Part shown: piece by piece, positions 29,601 through 40,075 of the stretch
Layout: every line of letters starts with the position of its first letter
How positions within the stretch are numbered: the first letter of the stretch is position 1
DNA from: Cristatella mucedo
Lineage: Eukaryota; Bryozoa; Phylactolaemata; Cristatellidae
Assembly: GCA_009760855.2 (NCBI GenBank)
Contig: WPIO01000291.1
Location: forward strand, 56,585 to 120,584
Direction of reading: 5' to 3'
DNA length: 64,000 nucleotides
The notes under the pieces: model-generated
Database searches by the model: none
Told to the model about the DNA's origin: nothing
The model's input: only the letters and a program-made list of their open reading frames with translations
Made by a program: the position numbers and the translations under genes

Positions 29601-32256
29601 CCCTAGCAGCGTCGCTCTCGATCTATCGACGCATGCGAAGCACACAACGCCATGCGGCCGACCTCACGCCATTGCACTCGATGGCTGAACCAGTAGTCGG
29701 GCTCGTTCGCTTCTCTGCATTACAACCCTTCTCCACTAGAGAAGCTCGACAGGCGAGTAGCCGGCACAGCGACGAAGCGCGTGCCGGACGCGAAGTTACC
29801 TGCGAGGATACCAAAGCCCAGGTAGACCTGCCACAGCTCCTGAGCGAAAATCGAAGCCACCACTCCGGCTGCAGCAAGCAGCGATCCGACCGCGGTGACC
29901 AGCCGAAAGCCAAGCCTCTCGGCTAGAGGCATGGCGACGAGGCCTGCAACGCACGACGCACATCCGGCCCGCACTTACCCAGGCCAGCCGGCTGCTGCGG
30001 CTTAGGCGCCGGTGGCTGTTGCTCGCAGCTGCGGCGGCGCTATGCTAGCCACCACTAGCTCCATCCGCCTCCCCGAGTCCGTCTAGACAGCTTCCGCTCG
30101 TTCGCGTGCGACGAACGACAGAGACTCGCTCACCCAGAGCCTCGCTCAACTCAAGCACAGCTGGTTTGTTCTGGTTGCACGGTAGCATGCATGTCGACGC
30201 ACGAAACTCACCCGTATCCGCTGGGGCGGTCGGTTCGAGTCGTGCTTCGAACGCTTGGACTGTGGCAAGCGACCTCAAAGAGTGACACCAGTTACGAAGG
30301 AGTGGATCGCAGGGCAAATACGACTGTCAAAGACACCTCAGCAGTTAAGCGTGAGCGCTTAACGAAGGGAAAGTGAGGGGAGAGAGAGAAAGAGGGAGAA
30401 TGAGATAAGAGGAGTGAATGAATGAGGCAAGAGAGTGAGAGGAAGAGTGAGGGTGAGAGATAGGGGGCATACGCAGCTCGCCGTGCTGTTCGCCGAGCAG
30501 ACAGCTGTACAACTGTAGCACAGCGCCGGCCTGACTCAATTTAGGGCGAACGAGAGCTGCTCAGCAGGAAACACCTCTGTCCTAGAGCGTTGAGCAAGAG
30601 GACGTAGCCGTCGTAGTAGGATCATGAGGTTATTGAATCGCCTGGCCTGTCAACCCTATAGTCCCGCCTAGCAATTTAAGAATAGGGCAACGCTTGCCAA
30701 AGGTCGCTATGGCCCCCAGCCGTCCTAGAGTTTCCGTGAGAACGAGAAAGGTGGCTGAAAAGTACATGTGTCCTCTAGGATGCAACGGGCTTGATGGACG
30801 GTTTCCGTGAGAACGATGGAGGTGGCGGAAGAGCACATGCGCTCTCGAGCTGTGAGCAAGAGGACGCAGTAAGATCATGAGGTGATTGATATTGGCTGAC
30901 TTGTAAACCCCATTGTCCGGCTAGTTTTATAATGGTGGGGCGACGCTTGCTCGGGGTTCCTTCTTCGTCTAAGGCTCCGTTTTGACGCCGTCACCGGTAG
31001 TTGCCGGTCTCGTTTCCTCTTAAAGCATGGGAGGAGGGCGGGCTGTTCACAGGCGATGGACGAGACAGAGAGTCAACATCAGGAGAATTCGGTGGACGCC
31101 GAATACGGTCGTATAGCGCCGATGGCTTGCTTTTGGTGCTTGTGTTCTCTGTGTGTGTGTGTGCACATGGTCCCGGCATTGGGGATTTGCCGATGCGAAC
31201 GAGGAGTAGTTCGGTGGGGTGTGTGAGCTATTTCGGTGGTTCGGGCACTCCGCCTATTTGGGTCCTTCCCCACTACAGACGTAGGTAGCCTATGTGCGGA
31301 GACATGTCCCCCCTCGCAAGAGTGCTTGAGGGAGTGTGTAAGGTATTCCTACCGTTGAAGGTGGAAGCGGAGCCCTAGTTCTCCAATCAGGGCCTAAGCT
31401 CCGGTTCGGACTCCGTCTATTCGGGTCGTTCACCACTATAGACATAAGTAGCCTAAGTTCGAGGACGTATTCCTAGGGGAAGAGCGCCTGGTGTAGTGTG
31501 TGAGGTATTCCTGCCTCCATGGTGAAAGCGGAGCCCTAGTTCTGCAGTCAAGGTCTAAGCTCCGGTTCGGGCTCCTCCGTATTATTTGGGTGGTTCCCCA
31601 CAATGGACGTAGGTAGCATAAGTTCGGGGGTCATATTTCCCCCGAAAGTGAGCTTGTACTGTTGTCAGCCTGCGAGGAGTGTGGAGGATAAAACTGAGCT
31701 AGACGTGCAGTGACACTGCACTTGCGAATAAAGCTCAGTAAAATCCCATATTCGCGTGTCTCGCTTTCCAATTCACACCAAGACCTCACGACCCCCTTAG
31801 TAACGATAAGCATACCAGCACCAGAAACACTCGTTTCGTGGCGGCCTTCTTATTGCGCGTAGGTGCGAACCGAATCACATTGGGTTTCGCCGCTCGGTAA
31901 GTGGCAGGTTACGGCTACTCTGCCGAATCTTCGGCGTAACACGACTGAGGGCGGCCATCTTAAGGGGGCGGGACGAACCACTCACACCCGTACCTCCTCA
32001 CCCGTCACAAGGTGGGCTAATGCAGTGCGCTAGGCCCCCATGTAAGCACCGGATACTGACTGCCCAGGAATTGACACGAGCCTCGCAGACTGCCAATCCA
32101 CGACAGTTCGCCGCTCGTCGCATTCGGAAAGACGGCGGCGTACGAGACGGTCGAGATGCCGATGCAGCCAATCGAGAAGCCGATGCTGAGTGCCTGGCAG
32201 AGGAACGACGCCACCAGGATGACCCAGGCGTAGCCGCGGTCTCGCCGGCTCCCCAT
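17432..32256 (-). CDS. Monocarboxylate transporter (SLC16 family), complete four-exon gene, 567 aa
   Basis: Joined exons 32256-32061, 29943-29800, 22430-21246 and 17610-17432 total 1704 bases, an exact 567 codons plus TGA, with GT-AG borders and all introns in phase 1. The first residues contain [13 protein letters not shown], the SLC16 signature at the start of TM1. [17 protein letters not shown] (the loop between TM2 and TM3) and YFNERKHIA (residues 131-139, second signature) follow at the family's spacing. Residues about 195-360 form the large cytoplasmic loop between TM6 and TM7, and TM7-12 run from about 365 to 540. The tail has RRRR at 543-546. Role: proton-linked or facilitative transport of monocarboxylates or related solutes across the plasma membrane; substrate not predictable. 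Length is typical. Introns of about 2.1, 7.4 and 3.6 kb hold LINE and SINE fragments. No breaks. Confidence 0.85.
17990..18575 (-). mobile_element. LINE family A RT C-terminal fragment
   Basis: Minus-strand frames give [34 protein letters not shown] and the [14 protein letters not shown] motif, the C-terminal end of an L2/CR1-like RT ORF. Lies in intron 3 of the transporter. Confidence 0.75.
19015..20430 (-). mobile_element. LINE family B: RT domain with YADD, nearly continuous
   Basis: Minus strand within transporter intron 3. From 20430 down: [13 protein letters not shown]-type block, [54 protein letters not shown] (catalytic YADD), LNDDKP, then a 280-codon uninterrupted frame (19873-19031) with [23 protein letters not shown] and [16 protein letters not shown]. 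This order is that of L2/CR1/Jockey-like LINE polymerases. A few frame changes between 19,870 and 20,260 show it is no longer functional. It shares its 3' end with fragments at 23.9, 24.8, 41.7 and 45.7 kb, and differs clearly from family A. Confidence 0.8.
20431..21245. other. Transporter intron 3, left part
   Basis: No other gene recognised. GC-rich ORFs at 20785-21204 have no domain. Confidence 0.5.
21246..22430 (-). CDS. Transporter exon 3
   Basis: Acceptor GTTTCAG, 1185 bases, donor GTGAGC. Codes residues 114-508: TM4-6, the long variable cytoplasmic loop and TM7-11. GC-rich, so long spurious ORFs occur in other frames and on the opposite strand. Confidence 0.9.
22431..23654. other. Transporter intron 2, left part
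   Basis: Begins with a small tandem run of three 12-base units (GTCTTAGCTCTT type) at about 22,535-22,570. No gene otherwise. Confidence 0.5.
23655..23912 (+). mobile_element. LINE family B RT fragment
   Basis: Codes [28 protein letters not shown] and [13 protein letters not shown], matching the finger/palm region of family B. Abuts at 23,912 an opposite-strand piece of the same family's 3' UTR (to about 24,000). Confidence 0.7.
24215..24375 (-). mobile_element. tRNA-derived SINE, family A
   Basis: Reverse orientation: B-box GGTCGTGGGTTCGAATTCC, the CAAGCGGTGGCGATAGCC stem and the tail GAGGCTGTTAAATAAGCTAG followed on the minus strand by T-rich sequence. Confidence 0.7.
24800..24965 (+). 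mobile_element. LINE family B 3' UTR fragment
   Basis: Shares GGCTATGCTTCCCACTTTATCTTTG and GCTTAGAATTC with the 3' UTR segments of the copies at 19.0-19.2 kb and 45.9-46.05 kb. Confidence 0.5.
24966..26574. other. Transporter intron 2, unassigned
   Basis: Mixed sequence without recognised coding or repeat content; short ORFs only. Confidence 0.4.
26575..27238 (-). mobile_element. LINE family A 3' half, left arm of inverted pair
   Basis: From the AT-rich terminal repeat and TAAAGCGCCCTCAGAGAGAACTC (3' end) at the left, through the 3' UTR, to RT C-terminal codons at about 27,235 on the minus strand. Confidence 0.8.
27239..27900 (+). mobile_element. LINE family A 3' half, right arm of inverted pair
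   Basis: Plus-strand copy of the same segment: [40 protein letters not shown], then 3' UTR and a terminal ATT microsatellite at about 27,890. Head-to-head with the preceding copy. Confidence 0.8.
27901..29044. other. Transporter intron 2, unassigned
   Basis: No recognisable gene. Short ORFs at 28308-28673 (minus) and 28702-29118 (plus) have no domain. Confidence 0.4.
29045..29235 (-). mobile_element. LINE family A 3' end
   Basis: AATAATAATAAAACTACTAATAATTA terminal repeat followed by the diverged 3' UTR (GGTTAAGGGTGACATG, GGTCAGCATGCAAG). Confidence 0.65.
29800..29943 (-). CDS. Transporter exon 2
   Basis: Acceptor TTGCAG, exon of 144 bases, donor GTAACT. Codes residues 66-113 with [11 protein letters not shown] and most of TM3-TM4; phase 1 on both sides, so skipping would keep the frame. 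Joined to exon 1 it gives exactly the family spacing between SWIGS and the RLG motif. Confidence 0.85.
29944..30589. other. Transporter intron 1, left part
   Basis: Contains a second GTAAGT donor-like site at about 29,977 that the gene model does not use, and a purine-rich (GA/GAGTGA) stretch at about 30,370-30,470. No coding exon supported. Confidence 0.4.
30590..30955 (+). repeat. Nested direct repeats in intron 1
   Basis: A block of about 105 bases beginning GAGCAAGAGGACG at about 30,592 recurs at about 30,855 (GAGCAAGAGGACGCAG...AGATCATGAGGT). Between them, GTTTCCGTGAGAACGA-GG-GGTGGC occurs twice, about 69 bases apart (30,732 and 30,801). Confidence 0.65.
31205..31645 (+). repeat. Tandem repeat, unit about 163 bases, nearly three copies
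   Basis: Anchor TCGG-CTCCG-CTATT-GGGTC-TTC-CCAC starts at about 31,241, 31,406 and 31,567. Each unit also has GACGTAGGTAGCCTA-GT, GAGGTATTCCT and GTGGAAGCGGAGCCCTAGTT. Lies in transporter intron 1 close to exon 1. Confidence 0.8.
32061..32256 (-). CDS. Transporter exon 1
   Basis: ATG at 32256-32254, codes residues 1-65 plus one base of codon 66, ending CTGGGCA before donor GTCAGT. Contains TM1 ([21 protein letters not shown]) and the start of TM2. Confidence 0.85.
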
Positions 32257-33389
32257 GGCGGCTGCTCGGAGGCTCAGAGCTGGAACGCAGACGCGGTGCA
32301 GGTGAGCATGGGGGCATGCACTGCACCGAAGCCTTCGAGGCGTACGTCAGTTCGCCCGCCAGCGGGCGATCACGGCTTTCCAACAACTGGCGGGCTTGGG
32401 CAAAGTGGCGAGCGAGATTTATCGCGCGGGCCCATGAAACGCGCTCTCTCCCTCCTCATGTGCTCGCCATTCTTTCAAGCTTGTATGGATGGCGCTCTTC
32501 TCGCGCAGGCTCGCGAAAGCTTGCCACTTTGTTCCGCGCCAGTCAACATCAGCGCTAGCATCACGCAATTCCAGAGATAAATCGCTGCAGCGTGGCCGAA
32601 AATATTCGACAGTCAACAGATCCGTCACTTGGACCTGACCTTGACGAAAGGAATCTTGAGTTCGGGTTCACGTGCCAGCAATAGAGGGAATGAAACCCGT
32701 CGCACCAAGCACCGATTTTGCCATCGACTACCCGTCAGAGTGAACATACACGAATTCCAGGCCTTAGCCACAGCCGAAGACTAATTTCGCTAAATTTGCT
32801 GCTCGGAATTTTTGAAGCACCATTCAGCTTGCCATCTCATCCCAAGTGCCACGTAGGTACGGCAGACCGACCACCCACGGTCGGTATGAATTAGGCGGGA
32901 AAATCAAAGGCCAGCGAGATTTGAAACAGGGGCATCGATATTGAATGTCGACGTAACTTGCAGCATCATCAATCTAAACGGGTATAGGGATATGAAGCTC
33001 ATTGCTGACTGAATGGTATAGATAAGCGGTGCTTGGTATCGGTAGCTAAATCGCAGGGCGTCAGTGAAGCCTTGTTCTACCTCTACCCTACAAATCAACA
33101 AGTCAAAACTCATTTCACGATCGATCTTTCTGTGGGTTTAGCCCAAGTTTTACTCTGTAATATATTATTTTGTAATGATATTCTTTCAAACTTAAAGGCT
33201 GAGAATGCACTAACTAAATACCTAAATAACCAGATGCATAGACACTCAGCGTAAGAAAATCGCAGGACTTTGGCCTCAGCTGATGTTGCTCTCAATTCGC
33301 ACTGCACGTAATAGTTCTCAACATTGCCAGCCATAACGAAGTTATGCGCAGCAGGCGAGCATGTTTATTGAGAGCCTAAAAAGCAAACA
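32257..33389. other. 5' flank of the transporter gene
   Basis: Immediately upstream of the ATG on the minus strand, so it should include 5' UTR and promoter. GC-rich to about 32,560. No clear TATA element or other gene seen. Confidence 0.4.
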
Positions 33390-33700
33390 CTAAGCTGTTG
33401 GTATATGTGCGTTGAGTATGATATCGTATCACCACAATTCTTCCCGACCTCTCTTATCTGGCAAGGCGTTGAGGCCAAAAGCTTCTGCATTATCTCTACT
33501 GCTGCTCCGATCCCACGGAGCGTGAGTTTTACTGAAAAGATCGGCTACTGATGCCACCCAAACACTTGTCCTCAGCTGCCTGTCGATATAGTTTCTAAAT
33601 CATTTTATGGGGTTCAAATTAGCAAAATGGCTTGGCCACTGCATCGGCACCACACAAGGATCCGTCAAAAAGTACTAGGCCTGGCAGTGAGCTCTTATGA
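33390..33700 (-). pseudogene. Tc1/mariner transposase C-terminal fragment
   Basis: Minus strand reads QWPSHFANLNPIK and then NYIDRQLRTSVWVASVADLF, degenerate forms of the SPDLNPIE block (third catalytic residue) and following helix of Tc1-like transposases. Stops and shifts are present. No inverted repeats were delimited. Confidence 0.6.
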
Positions 33701-33909
33701 GAGTTTTCTTGCCATCAAATGCAAGGATCCCAAGCGCAGTATTTGAGCTTGGAAATCCAATTTGCTTGACCAAAAATAACGTGAGTTAACCACTAATCGT
33801 CGGAGAAGGTACTCGGTGAAAAAGAATAGTGACCAAATAGAAAATTGCCTATGTAGGGAGGAATGTCAGCCTTAATGTATGGAACTTGCAAGAACGGAGG
33901 ACCAACTTC

Positions 33910-34140
33910 ATTCCGGACGATTCATCCAGAAAAAAGTTTCATCCACGTACGATTCTTTCATAGTAATTCATCTACTGACTGTTCATACCGACAAGAAGCC
34001 TTAAACCCTTTTTTTATTTTTTTATTTTTAACAATACTTCCAGTGTAGTCCTTCAGTAATTCATGTTAGCAAGTTTAACTATTATTCTGAATGAATCGTC
34101 CGAGGATAAAAAGTCCTCTGGATGACTCGTCCGAGATGAA
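33910..34140. repeat. Inverted-repeat structure (CGGACGATTCATCCAG arms)
   Basis: CCGGACGATTCATCCAG near 33,918 is the near reverse complement of CTGAATGAATCGTCCGAGG near 34,090 and CTGGATGACTCGTCCGAG near 34,120. Could be a small MITE next to the LINE end at 34,140. Confidence 0.4.
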
Positions 34141-34345
34141 TAGTAATAATAATAATAGTAATAATGCACTTGATAAAGCGCCCTCAGAGAACTCAATCTC
34201 ACTCTAGGCGCTTTACATTTGCTGCAAAGGGAAATGTAATTGAATGGTGAGTAATATCATGCTTGATAAACAAACAAAATGAATAATATGGTTAGGGGTG
34301 ACATGCACAGGGTCAGCATGGAAACGTGGTTAGTGGATAGTCTGT
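34140..34345 (-). mobile_element. LINE family A 3' end
   Basis: AATAATAATAGTAATAATGCACTTGATAAAGCGCCCTCAGAG and 3' UTR through GGTCAGCATGGAAACGTGG. Confidence 0.8.
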
Positions 34346-34514
34346 TAATAAATCGTCCGGACATCGTAAATCTAAACATGCTCCCCCCGAAGAATTCCTC
34401 GTTGATGTCAACGTCAGGGTGAAAATACGAGCCTGCCCCAAAAATTGTGTAAAAATACACTCAATGTACTTTTTCAACTATGGCAAAAAGTGTCGTAGCT
34501 AGATTTGCAAGTTA

Positions 34515-37440
34515 GTCCAATAATAAAAATAATAACAATACATTTGTATTGCACCCTCGGAGAACTTAATCCCTTTCTAGGCACTCTAAAGATGCTGCTA
34601 AGAAAGCATGGTCATATGGCTAGTAATAGCATGAACAATGTCAACAAGGATAGCATGATCAGAGGTGAGATGCAAAGGGTCAGCATGCAAAGTGATTAAT
34701 GGCAGCATGCATAGTGTCAGCACGTGTATGCACACAAAGGACGGACCACGAGGACCCACTAAATGCTGTGACAAATAGACGAGTTTTTAGCTTTTTTAAA
34801 TATCAATTCAGGGGTGTCGTGACGGCAGTCGTAAGTGAGCTCCAGGCTTTGAGAGCATGCGTACTAAAAGCACGGTCTCCAAAGGTTGGAGGTTCGTGCG
34901 AGGTGTAGCTAAGTGACTTGATTAAGAAAAGCGGGTGGTACGATACCTAGCATGATGGAGGAGTCTTCTAGATTGGGAATCAGTGCAGGTCAGCAAGAAG
35001 TGATGTCATGCGATAACTGCGACGCTCACGACAGACAAGCCAGGCTGCAGAGTTTTGCACCAACTGTAAGCGCCTAATTGCACAGGCCGATAGACCAGCA
35101 AGCAGTGACTTTCAGGAATCGAGACAAGATGTTACAAATTCATAGACCAATTTTGATGCAGTATCCCTATCCAAGCAAGCCCGGATTTTCGCAATGATAT
35201 GTAGCTGAAAGCAGGCAGACTTAATGGTGGAACCGATGTGGTCGTCTAATGAAAGGTCACTTTGGAACAAGACACCTAGATTACGTGCCGATTCTTCAGG
35301 ATATATGCTGGCAGAGCCGATCTTGAGCGTCAGGTTTTTCAATTTCTGAACCCCACTTGGTTTGTCGATAACTAGTAAGTCGGTTTCGTCGTCATTCAAT
35401 AATTAAGAAAGTTAACTGCCATCCGTGTGCGGATGTCATCACTACATGCAGCAAGTGAGTTAAGAGAATTCGATGTGCTGGAAGACTGGGATGGATCAAA
35501 GCAAAGGTGCAGTTGAGTGTCATCTGCATAGAAGTAAAAGCCTAGATTCTGCTTGGCGACCACACCGGCAAGAGCGAGATACTGTAAATACTGTAAAGAG
35601 AAGCGGATCAAGCACAGAGGCCTCAGGTACCGAATACTTCAGCGGCTCCTCGGATGGTCGATTCCCGTTCACATCAATACTTTGGAGCCATCCACTTAGA
35701 TAGAACTTAAACCATTGCAGTGCAGTGCCACTGACGATCAGTCGAGATGAGAGGCGCTCGAGAAGGACTTGAAGGTGGTGATCGCTGCCGAAAGATCGAG
35801 TTTAACGAGGAGAGAGACTTTACCTAATTCTGCATTCCTGAGGAGGTGACTGTAAAGCCTAAGCAATGCTGAATCTGAAGTGATTAGTTCTAAAACCAGA
35901 TTGGAACTTGCTCGCTAGGTTTGAAGTTTCAATGCAAGAGTTCAGATGGTCTGTCATAACTCGTTAGTATCTTTTGATAAGAACTTTATTAGGGATACTG
36001 GATGGAAGCTGCTCAATTTTTCTTGGTCTAGTATTACTTTCCTAATTAGTGGCCATATTGCAGCCTTTTTGAAAGGGGCTGGGACGGTTGTAGGACATTT
36101 GCCCTCCCCCGGCATTCCCCCCCGTGGATCCTAGGACATTTCCTCCGGGATAGGGACATTTCCCCCTATGTTGATGAATGTATACCTAAGAATAAGAATA
36201 TATGTATTTTTGGATTGTGCATCTGTGATTCAACAATATTTTCATAGAAGCTAGACTTAGCCTTACCTTGGACTGATTGGTACGATTTACGTTAGTCCTC
36301 GCATGCCTGTCCATGGACAGTCAGTCCTGATATTTTGAATGCTTTTTGAAGCTAGGGCTTAGTAGACTTAGCTATGTGTGCGGTAAACTACACGACGTCT
36401 GGGCGGGGGCGTACAGTGCGCTTAGTCAGAGGTGCAAACTCGTCCAGCGTCTCAGTTAAGATTGCATTGAAGCAATCTACAAATGATGGCAGGTCGAAAG
36501 GCGGACTGAGCAGCAGGGGCGAATAAAGATATTTTCTCCAGGACAGCATCGATGTCAAGGGTTTTGACGTTTCGCGATTCACAGGTGACTTTACCTGTCG
36601 AGGAGGGCACACACTGTGGACTGAATGAGATCAGCATATGGCCAGATAAGCATAATTTTGTATCCTCTAACCATGTTATGTTTGTTGTCATTGAGCATGC
36701 TGCCACTAACCATTCGACCATGCTTCCTTTGTAGCATATGTTAAGTACTTAGAAAGAGATAAAGTTCTCTGAGAATGCTATACAAACTAATTAACATTGT
36801 TATTATTATTATTATTATTATTGGGCGATGATAGCAAACAGTTGTAAGAGAAAAGTTGGTCGAATGTGTAATCCTTGATACGACTAGGGTCATGCACATG
36901 AGCCATAAGAGAGAATGGAGTCAGTCACTACACAGAACCCGGCGCTTAAGGTGTCAGATAAGCTATCAAAGAGAATTTTAAAATCACCAATTACGAGGAA
37001 AGATCGATTTCTTGCACACAGAATCGAAATGATATTAGGAAAATCTGAGGTAAAGAAGGACTTTGTACCTGGGGGCGATAGACCACTGTCACCATTGACA
37101 GCTTGTCGTCGGATGAACTCAAAACAAGAGATATGAAAGAATGCTTCGTGATAACTGCAAACGGCTTGAAATCGAAGGATGAGCATGTGATAATGGCCAC
37201 TGCACCACTAGTTTTAATAGATCTATGGGTATGAAAGGTGACGCCTGTAGGGGTTTCGTCGTTTATAGTCAGACCGGATTTCGCCAGGTCTCGGTCAAGG
37301 CGAGCAGGTCCTATTCATTCTCAGTAATTACGTCCCGTATTAATAGGGCTTTATTGCAGATTGGGTGAGAATTCCAAAGACAAGCATTCAGATGGGTCGC
37401 CGGAGTTATAATCAGGCCCGATTACCACTAAGTTGATGAA
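34515..37440 (-). mobile_element. LINE family A, near full-length endonuclease-RT copy, broken
   Basis: Minus strand, from the 3' end at 34,515. RT C-terminus with [20 protein letters not shown] (35,112-35,399), [17 protein letters not shown] (about 35,510-35,560), the RT entry block around 36,070, the linker DCFNAILTETLDEFAPLTKRT (36,400-36,500), and apurinic-endonuclease-type blocks VVYRPQ and FLVIGDFKI (about 36,960-37,110). This is the EN-RT order of L2/CR1-like LINEs. Many stops and shifts, and a nested insertion at about 36,640-36,825. Confidence 0.75.
36640..36825 (+). mobile_element. LINE family A 3' end nested in another copy
   Basis: Opposite-strand 3' UTR (GAGCATGCTGCCACTAACCATT, GTACTTAGAAAGAGATAAAGTTCTCTGAG) ending in (ATT)n at about 36,825, sitting inside the minus-strand LINE. 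Confidence 0.7.
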
Positions 37441-38029
37441 GAGTGATGAAGTCCATTAACCCCTACCTAGATATTTTGACCTAATGCTCAAATCGCAGCT
37501 GTACCATCGCAGTAGTACTCTAGAGATAATAAAGGACGCAATCTAAGCTTGATAAAAAGCGACTTGGGTTTACAGAATAACTCGAATACTCCACGTATGA
37601 CAACGTACCCATATTCAGAATTAAATAGGGTTGCCGAGGGGTTGCTCTTTCCCTGTGCTCAGTGATAAGCGAGTCTGGTGCTGCCTCCGTGCCTTAAAGC
37701 AGAAGAGGTGTCATCTGGCTAAAACTAACTTGCAAGTTCATTCTTAATATCACTATATGCATAGGTGCATGCAATGTATTTCCTAAACCTACGCATAATT
37801 TAACCCCTAAAATAAGCAAAGGTTTGTTAGCCAGTCTTTTCGTTCTATCCCTGATATCACATACAAATTAGCCAGTCTGTTCGTCTGCCCCTAATATCAC
37901 ATATTAATTAGGAATTTCGTTCGGTATTTTTAGTCATATGAGAAGAAGAGGGCACAGCAACGATGAGTGTCAAAAAAAGTTGGCGGGGAAAGCAGAAAAT
38001 ATTTGCTAATTTGCAAATGTAGCCATAGC
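37441..38029. other. Unassigned host sequence
   Basis: Contains a short local duplication (TTAGCCAGTCT...CACATA near 37,830 and 37,870). No gene. Confidence 0.35.
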
Positions 38030-38880
38030 TAAAATTGGACATTAAAATGTTAGCTAAAACTTCACAGGGCTACGAACTCAAAAAAGATTGTTCAATAGGT
38101 GGCCATGACATTGCAGCAAATTCACCTCTCAGCACTACGAACCCCTTTGCTGTTGCATAAGCACTTGCAGATCTTTTGGTGCCTCCAGCGATTCAGCTAG
38201 AGGTAGTTGAGTTTGTGTATTGCAAATCTGCCATATTTGTGTAAAGTGATTTTTTACAATAGCTCTGATGCGCTTAGTGTTTACCAGTTTCGTTAAATGA
38301 CAGGAAATTACTGGCGGATTTTTAATTCGCAGCCTTTGACTTTTTCAAGGAATATCAACCAGGATCCTGAAAAAGAAAAGTAGCTGAAAAGAAAAAGGCG
38401 TTCTCGCCAGGAACAACGTGCCAATAGATACATCACAACAGGCTGCTGAACGGCCCTAAAGCTGAAAAAAAAGAGATGTTCTCGCCAGCAGCAAGGTGCT
38501 GATGACTGGGCAAGCTGAAGAAAGTACTCGCAGGTCAAATTTTCCCGATCACACTCGAAGAGCTAAAAACAAGAGTAGTCACAGTTGAAATTGAAAATTA
38601 AAATACTGGAACTTCACAAGAATACGAACATAAAAGGGGTTTTTTTAAGGGTGGCTATGGCATTCCAGCAGATTGAGGTCTTTGCACTATGATCTGTTTA
38701 AGTCATCCGAAAGCTTCCGTCGCTGCTACTTGGACCGGTTGAGTTGGCGTGTTGCAAAGCTTCCACATTTGTGTAGAGTTATCGTTACATTTCGCTGCTG
38801 TGCTTTGCATTGACCAACTTCACTAATGGATGCGAATTAACAGTAGACTTTACAATTCGCAGTCAGTACATTTTGTAAAT
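38030..38880 (+). repeat. Degenerate tandem duplication, period about 560 bases
   Basis: AAACTTCACAGGGCTACGAAC...GGTGGCCATGACATTGCAGCA...TTGCAAATCTGCCATATTTGTGTAAAG is matched about 560 bases later by GAACTTCACAAGAATACGAAC...GGTGGCTATGGCATTCCAGCA...TTGCAAAGCTTCCACATTTGTGTAGAG. Within it, GCTGAAAA-AAAA-G-GTTCTCGCCAG occurs twice about 80 bases apart. Confidence 0.6.
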
Positions 38881-38884
38881 GAAT

Positions 38885-39004
38885 AGGTCGGGAGGGGTCG
38901 TGATAGCAAATGAGGTAAGGTGCTCGTTCGTGAGGAAGGAGGTCGTGGGTTAGAATCCTGCAGTGGGCAATCCCCAAGCGCCACGTGCAAGACGTGGTGA
39001 TTAT
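38885..39004 (+). mobile_element. tRNA-derived SINE, family A, 3'-truncated
   Basis: GGTCGTGATAGC, GAGGTAAGGTGCTCG, GGAGGTCGTGGGTTAGAATCC, TGCAGTGGGC and the CACGTGCAAGACGTGGTGA stem, cut directly at the LINE that begins at 39,005. Confidence 0.65.
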
Positions 39005-40075
39005 AATAATAAACACACACTTAATAAAGCGCCCTCAGAGAACTAAATCGCTTTCTAGGCGCTTTCCATTTGCTACGAAGGAAACACGAATCGAAATGAT
39101 CAGTGGTAGCATGCTCAATAAACCACAAGAATAACATGGTTAGGGGTGAACATGCACAGGGTCAGTATGCAAGTGCGGTTAGTGGCAGCATGCACAATGT
39201 CAGCAAGCATAAGCATATGAAGGACCAAATCTCAGGGATCCACAAAATGCTGTGCTAAATAGGTGCGTTTTTAAATTTCTTTTTAAATGTGGTCGAGTCA
39301 GGAGATGTGACGCAAGTCGGGAGTAAGTTCCAGGCTTTGGAAGCATACGAACTAAATACACGGTCTCAGAAAAATATATATAAAAATAACATTTACTTGT
39401 ATAGCACCCTAAGAGAGCTTAATCTCTTTCAGGGAGCTTTCACATTGGCGCCCCCAGGGTTCGAGCCCACGACCGCAGCCAGGCCTCGGTCGGGGCGACT
39501 ACCTTTACCGCTGGACCAAACCAGCTCGGCAAGGATTTGAGATTTGTCCGAGGTAAAGGTAAATATTTTCCGAAAAGCGGGTGCCTACTATGCTAAGCCC
39601 GGTGGGGCAGTAGATCTGATAGGTATGCTGGATCCAAAGAATGAAGGAACCTGAAAGTGAGCGACAAAACCTTGAAACCGATCCGTTGCTCGACTGGGAG
39701 CTAGTGGAGGTCGGCAAGAAGTGGTGTGATGTGGCAACTGCGACGCTCACGACAGACAAGCCTAGCTGCAGAGTTTTGCACCAGCTGTAAGCGCCTGAGT
39801 GCACAGGCCGGTAGACCAGCAAGCAGAGAGTTACAGAAGTCATGGCGGGATGTCGCAATTGCATGGACCAACTTCTTAGGTGTGGTATCCCTGTCTAAAG
39901 AAGCCCGAATTTTAGCAATGTTCTGTAGCTGAAAATAGGCAGCCTTGATTATGGAGCTGCTGTGGTCGTTTAACGAAAGGTGGCTTTGAAACGTCACATT
40001 AGAAGATATGCAGGCAGAGCCGAATTTGAGCTTCGGCCTTTCAAAATTTCTGAATCACACTTGGCTACGAGCCGC
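39005..40075 (-). mobile_element. LINE family A 3' half
   Basis: 3' end at 39,005 (TTAATAAAGCGCCCTCAGAG), 3' UTR, then RT C-terminal codons ([40 protein letters not shown]) up to about 40,070. Interrupted by a SINE at 39,367-39,537. Confidence 0.8.
39367..39537 (-). mobile_element. tRNA-derived SINE, family B, inserted in a LINE
   Basis: Reverse of GCCGAGCTGGTTTGGTCCAG (A box) and GGTCGTGGGCTCGAACCCTG (B box), ending in AGATTAAGCTCTCTTAGGGTGC and an AT-rich tail. It splits the LINE string CGGTCTC...AAGGATTTGAG. Confidence 0.75.

Noticed and set aside
29960-30010. Extra transporter exon ending at the GTAAGT donor near 29,977
   Set aside because: Exon 1 joins exon 2 directly with correct phase and exact family spacing, leaving no room for another exon.
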